Part shown: one piece after another, positions 5,818-7,667 of the stretch
Layout: each line of letters starts with the position of its first letter
Numbering within the stretch: the first letter of the stretch is position 1
DNA from: a bacterium
GTDB taxonomy: Bacteria; Krumholzibacteriota; Krumholzibacteriia; JACNKJ01
Length of the DNA stretch: 7,667 nucleotides
Assembly: GCA_014382085.1 (NCBI GenBank)
Contig: JACNKJ010000215.1
Span: forward strand, 1 to 7,667
Reading direction: 5' to 3'
Program-made: the position numbers and the translations under genes
The notes under the pieces: model-generated
Told to the model about the DNA's origin: nothing
Database searches by the model: none
What the model saw: the letters and a program-made list of their open reading frames with translations, nothing else

Positions 5818-6462
5818 CTACCAGGCGGTTTTAAAAGCGGTCCAAGTCGTGTCTTCTGTGGGCAGGAGCCCGCTATCCAGGTCTAGCCATTTCCAGAGCC
5901 GATAGCCTTGACCATCGATTCCATCGACAGGAATTACATAGAAAATCACCGAGTCATCGATCTCAAGGAAATCCACCTCTGAGCCTTCGATGTTCCCTTT
6001 CAAATTGATTGTCATGTCGGTTTGGTATTGCCGCATAAGTGTACCATTGGGAAACGCATCGCCTTCAACCTCGTTCCCTTCGGGGGCTTCCCAATAGTCT
6101 TCCCCTTGAAAACTCAGAACGATGCTCTCAACGCCGGGCATGCCGCTATCGCTGCCATCGCCGCTCATGATGGCCATGGCCGCGGCGATTTCATTGCCCA
6201 AGGACCAAGACGATCCGTGCCCGTCAACCGGCTCGCTGAAGATGTACTCGAAAGCATCGTAAGCTTCGCCGTCGGAACTGACCTCATCGGAATCGTAGAG
6301 CACGCGTCGGATGTAGGTATCCGAATCCATGTCTTCCCAAATTTGAGTGAGACCGGTCACCACGTCGTTGGGCGCTGGATAGGGATCGCGATGTTCTTCC
6401 GGCGGCAAGGCACAGCCGCCAAGCAGAAACAGGAATATAGAGGGAATCAGGAAACGTCGCAT
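5818..6462 (-). CDS. Small lipoprotein, NTF2-like appearance, function unknown
   Basis: The 214-residue product begins with a lipoprotein signal: MRR, a hydrophobic stretch (4-14), and lipobox LGGC with C17 as the lipidated residue. Ala at +2 gives no inner-membrane retention signal. The mature part is acidic. The segment after the linker (APNDVVTGLTQIWEDMDSDTYIRRVL) and the ending (DGQGYRLWKWLDLDSG) resemble secreted NTF2-like proteins, in which an N-terminal helix pair is followed by a curved sheet ending in a tryptophan-rich strand. That resemblance is weak. I do not recognise a specific family. The ATG at 6462 has TGGAG 6 bases upstream. It lies 64 bases after the methyltransferase and is coupled to the GlmU-like gene. 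It probably sits in the outer membrane facing the periplasm. Confidence 0.8.
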   Translation of the reverse strand: MRRFLIPSIFLFLLGGCALPPEEHRDPYPAPNDVVTGLTQIWEDMDSDTYIRRVLYDSDEVSSDGEAYDAFEYIFSEPVDGHGSSWSLGNEIAAAMAIMSGDGSDSGMPGVESIVLSFQGEDYWEAPEGNEVEGDAFPNGTLMRQYQTDMTINLKGNIEGSEVDFLEIDDSVIFYVIPVDGIDGQGYRLWKWLDLDSGLLPTEDTTWTAFKTAW

Positions 6463-6526
6463 GTGAATCTCCAGGTAAGGGAAGTCGGTATCAAGCTAGC
6501 AGGCGCTGCGCTCCCGGCAAGCAATT

Positions 6527-7336
6527 TCATCGTGTGGCTTTGAGCGAGAACATCAAGGGGAAGCCTCCGGGATAGTTCGGCAAGACCCAGCGCTCTTCCC
6601 CTTCCTTTTCCAGAAATGGAAGGGCCGGGTAGGTGGTCCAGGGAAACTCGCGAAAGGTCTCCAGCTTCAAACCGGCATCGAGCAATGCGCTGATCACCTT
6701 GGACAGTGAGTAGGGCCACTCGTGGCTGTCCTTGTTCACCACCGTTGTCGGATCCGCGTAGTCGCCGTCCTCACCGCCTGGGAAACACAGGGCCTCACCG
6801 CTGTTAAAGTAGGGATAGTGAAGCCGAGCTTCCTTCACCCCTTCATGATCGTCAAAGCAATACTGGAAAGGGTGAAACTCACGCAAGTAGAACAATCCTC
6901 CCGGCTTGAGCATCTTGGCGATCACGCGCGCCCAAGCGGGAAGGTCGGGCAGCCAACAAAGCACGCCTCCTGAAGTGAAAACGATGTCGTAGGTCTGCTT
7001 CAAATGCTCTGGGAGATCGTAAAGATCGCAGCAGAGGAAATTGGCCTCCAGATCCAATTCTGCGGCCAGAGCTTGGGCCTTCTCGATGGCAGGTTCGGAG
7101 AAATCCATGCCCGTCACACGAGCCCCCCGCCTTGCCCAGGCAAGTGTGTCCATGCCGAAGTGACATTGCAGATGCAGTAAGCTCTTCCCCTTAACATCGC
7201 CGAGCTCATCCACCTCAATGGAGTTTAGACTGCAGAGCCCTTTCTTGAATCCTTCAAGATCATAAAACTCGGACTTCACGTGAACGGGCGTTAGAGCATC
7301 CCAGAGTTCTCGATTGCTTTTCACTTCTTTGCGCAT
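6527..7336 (-). CDS. Class I SAM-dependent methyltransferase, substrate unknown
   Basis: This 269-residue protein has the seven-strand Rossmann methyltransferase pattern. Motif I is the LHLQCHFG variant (54-61) in place of DxGxGxG, followed by D63 and the strand ending GARVTGMDFS with acidic D78, which would bind the SAM ribose. Further on are ANFLCCDLYDLP (motif II region), YDIVFTSGGVLCWLPDL (motif III) and AKMLKPGGLFYLREF (post-motif). The C-terminal third contains WPYSLSKVISALLDAGLKLETFREFPW, a cap seen in small-molecule methyltransferases of this type. The substrate cannot be read from sequence. The ATG at 7336 is preceded by GAGGTG. It is the first gene of the leftward unit, divergent from the HD hydrolase; the lipoprotein follows 64 bases downstream. 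Confidence 0.88.
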   Translation of the reverse strand: MRKEVKSNRELWDALTPVHVKSEFYDLEGFKKGLCSLNSIEVDELGDVKGKSLLHLQCHFGMDTLAWARRGARVTGMDFSEPAIEKAQALAAELDLEANFLCCDLYDLPEHLKQTYDIVFTSGGVLCWLPDLPAWARVIAKMLKPGGLFYLREFHPFQYCFDDHEGVKEARLHYPYFNSGEALCFPGGEDGDYADPTTVVNKDSHEWPYSLSKVISALLDAGLKLETFREFPWTTYPALPFLEKEGEERWVLPNYPGGFPLMFSLKATR

Positions 7337-7435
7337 GTTTCACCTCGCGGACATTCTGACAGGCGGGGTCCATTCTGTCACCCTTGACCTTGTCACGGAG
7401 TGAGAGCAATATGTCTTTCTACTAAAAGGAGCATC
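7337..7435. promoter_or_regulatory. Divergent intergenic region with repeated TGACA/TGTCA elements
   Basis: Between the methyltransferase and HD-hydrolase starts lie two near-identical 10-mers, CATTCTGACA (7352-7361) and CATTCTGTCA (7371-7380), 19 bases apart. They overlap an inverted pair TGACAG (7357-7362) and CTGTCA (7375-7380). A further TTGACC (7384-7389) and TGTCAC (7391-7396) follow. TTGACC could be a rightward -35 box with a weak -10 near 7407-7412. AAGGAG at 7426-7431 is the ribosome site of the rightward gene. Spacing near two helical turns hints at a regulator site controlling one or both genes. Confidence 0.4.
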
Positions 7436-7667
7436 ATGAATCGACCGAGCCGCGAAGATGCCTGGAATCTGCTTTGTGAATTCAATGAGACCGATGTGCT
7501 GCGCAAGCATGCCCTGGCCGTAGAGGGGACCATGCGCCACTTTGCCCATGTTCGGGGTGAAGATGAGGATCTTTGGGGATTGGTCGGTCTCGTTCACGAT
7601 CTGGACTTCGAACAATTCCCCGACGAACACTGCATTCATACCGAACGCATCCTTCGCGAGCGCGAGT
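7436..7667 (+). CDS. HD-domain hydrolase, N-terminal 77 residues (truncated by window end)
   Basis: An ATG at 7436, with AAGGAG a few bases upstream, opens a frame that runs off the window. The visible 77 residues contain H25 (KHALAVE), then H54-D55 (GLVHDLDFEQFP), the first two ligand groups of an HD metal phosphohydrolase, and DEHCIHTERILRE. The arrangement fits the small stand-alone HD proteins of roughly 180-200 residues found widely in bacteria. The substrate is unknown. It is the only plus-strand gene here and diverges from the methyltransferase. Confidence 0.85.
   Translation, partial: MNRPSREDAWNLLCEFNETDVLRKHALAVEGTMRHFAHVRGEDEDLWGLVGLVHDLDFEQFPDEHCIHTERILRERE

Noticed and set aside
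6022..6543. Plus-strand open frame of 173 codons
   Set aside because: It is opposite the lipoprotein gene, which has a lipobox, Shine-Dalgarno and coupled neighbour; the translation shows no family features.

Overview
This is a compact bacterial chromosomal segment. Seven complete genes and two edge-truncated ones fill most of the window, nearly all on the minus strand, with short spacers, Shine-Dalgarno-led starts and stop/start overlaps. No mobile element, CRISPR array, tRNA or rRNA was seen. Three features point to a Gram-negative bacterium of the Bacteroidetes/FCB type or a neighbouring candidate phylum: a GlmU-like protein of the 'GTNNSDLKNNY' type, a 30-residue COX24/bS22-like basic protein, and a lipoprotein with a lipobox. 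This placement is an inference from protein types; no marker gene fixes the taxon.

Layout from right to left, in the direction of minus-strand transcription. At 7436-7667 (+) is the start of an HD-domain hydrolase, transcribed away from everything else. The divergent spacer 7337-7435 carries repeated TGACA/TGTCA elements. A first minus-strand unit holds a class I methyltransferase (6527-7336), a small lipoprotein with an NTF2-like look (5818-6462) and a GlmU-like left-handed beta-helix protein (4629-5807). The last two are tightly coupled. A series of hairpins follows, one of which (4489-4518) looks like a terminator.

A second minus-strand unit starts at a good sigma70-type promoter (4252-4280, TTGACA/17 bp/TACTTT). 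It runs through an HU/IHF-family protein (3867-4169), the 30-aa basic ribosomal-type protein (3703-3795), an RNase R-family exoribonuclease (1921-3690), a PilZ protein (1560-1919), an HDOD protein (564-1463) and a GAF-domain protein that leaves the window at base 1. No convincing terminator interrupts it. It joins nucleoid and RNA/ribosome functions to a cyclic-di-GMP/signalling module.

The points most worth a second look are: the RNase R, which goes from its N-terminal winged helix almost directly to the catalytic RNB domain with no room for the two cold-shock domains; the very small COX24/bS22-like gene directly in front of it; the signalling genes attached downstream; the structured leader of the HU gene; and an unexplained structured spacer of about 200 bases (4281-4488). 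I did not find a clear-cut novel multi-gene defence or mobile system.
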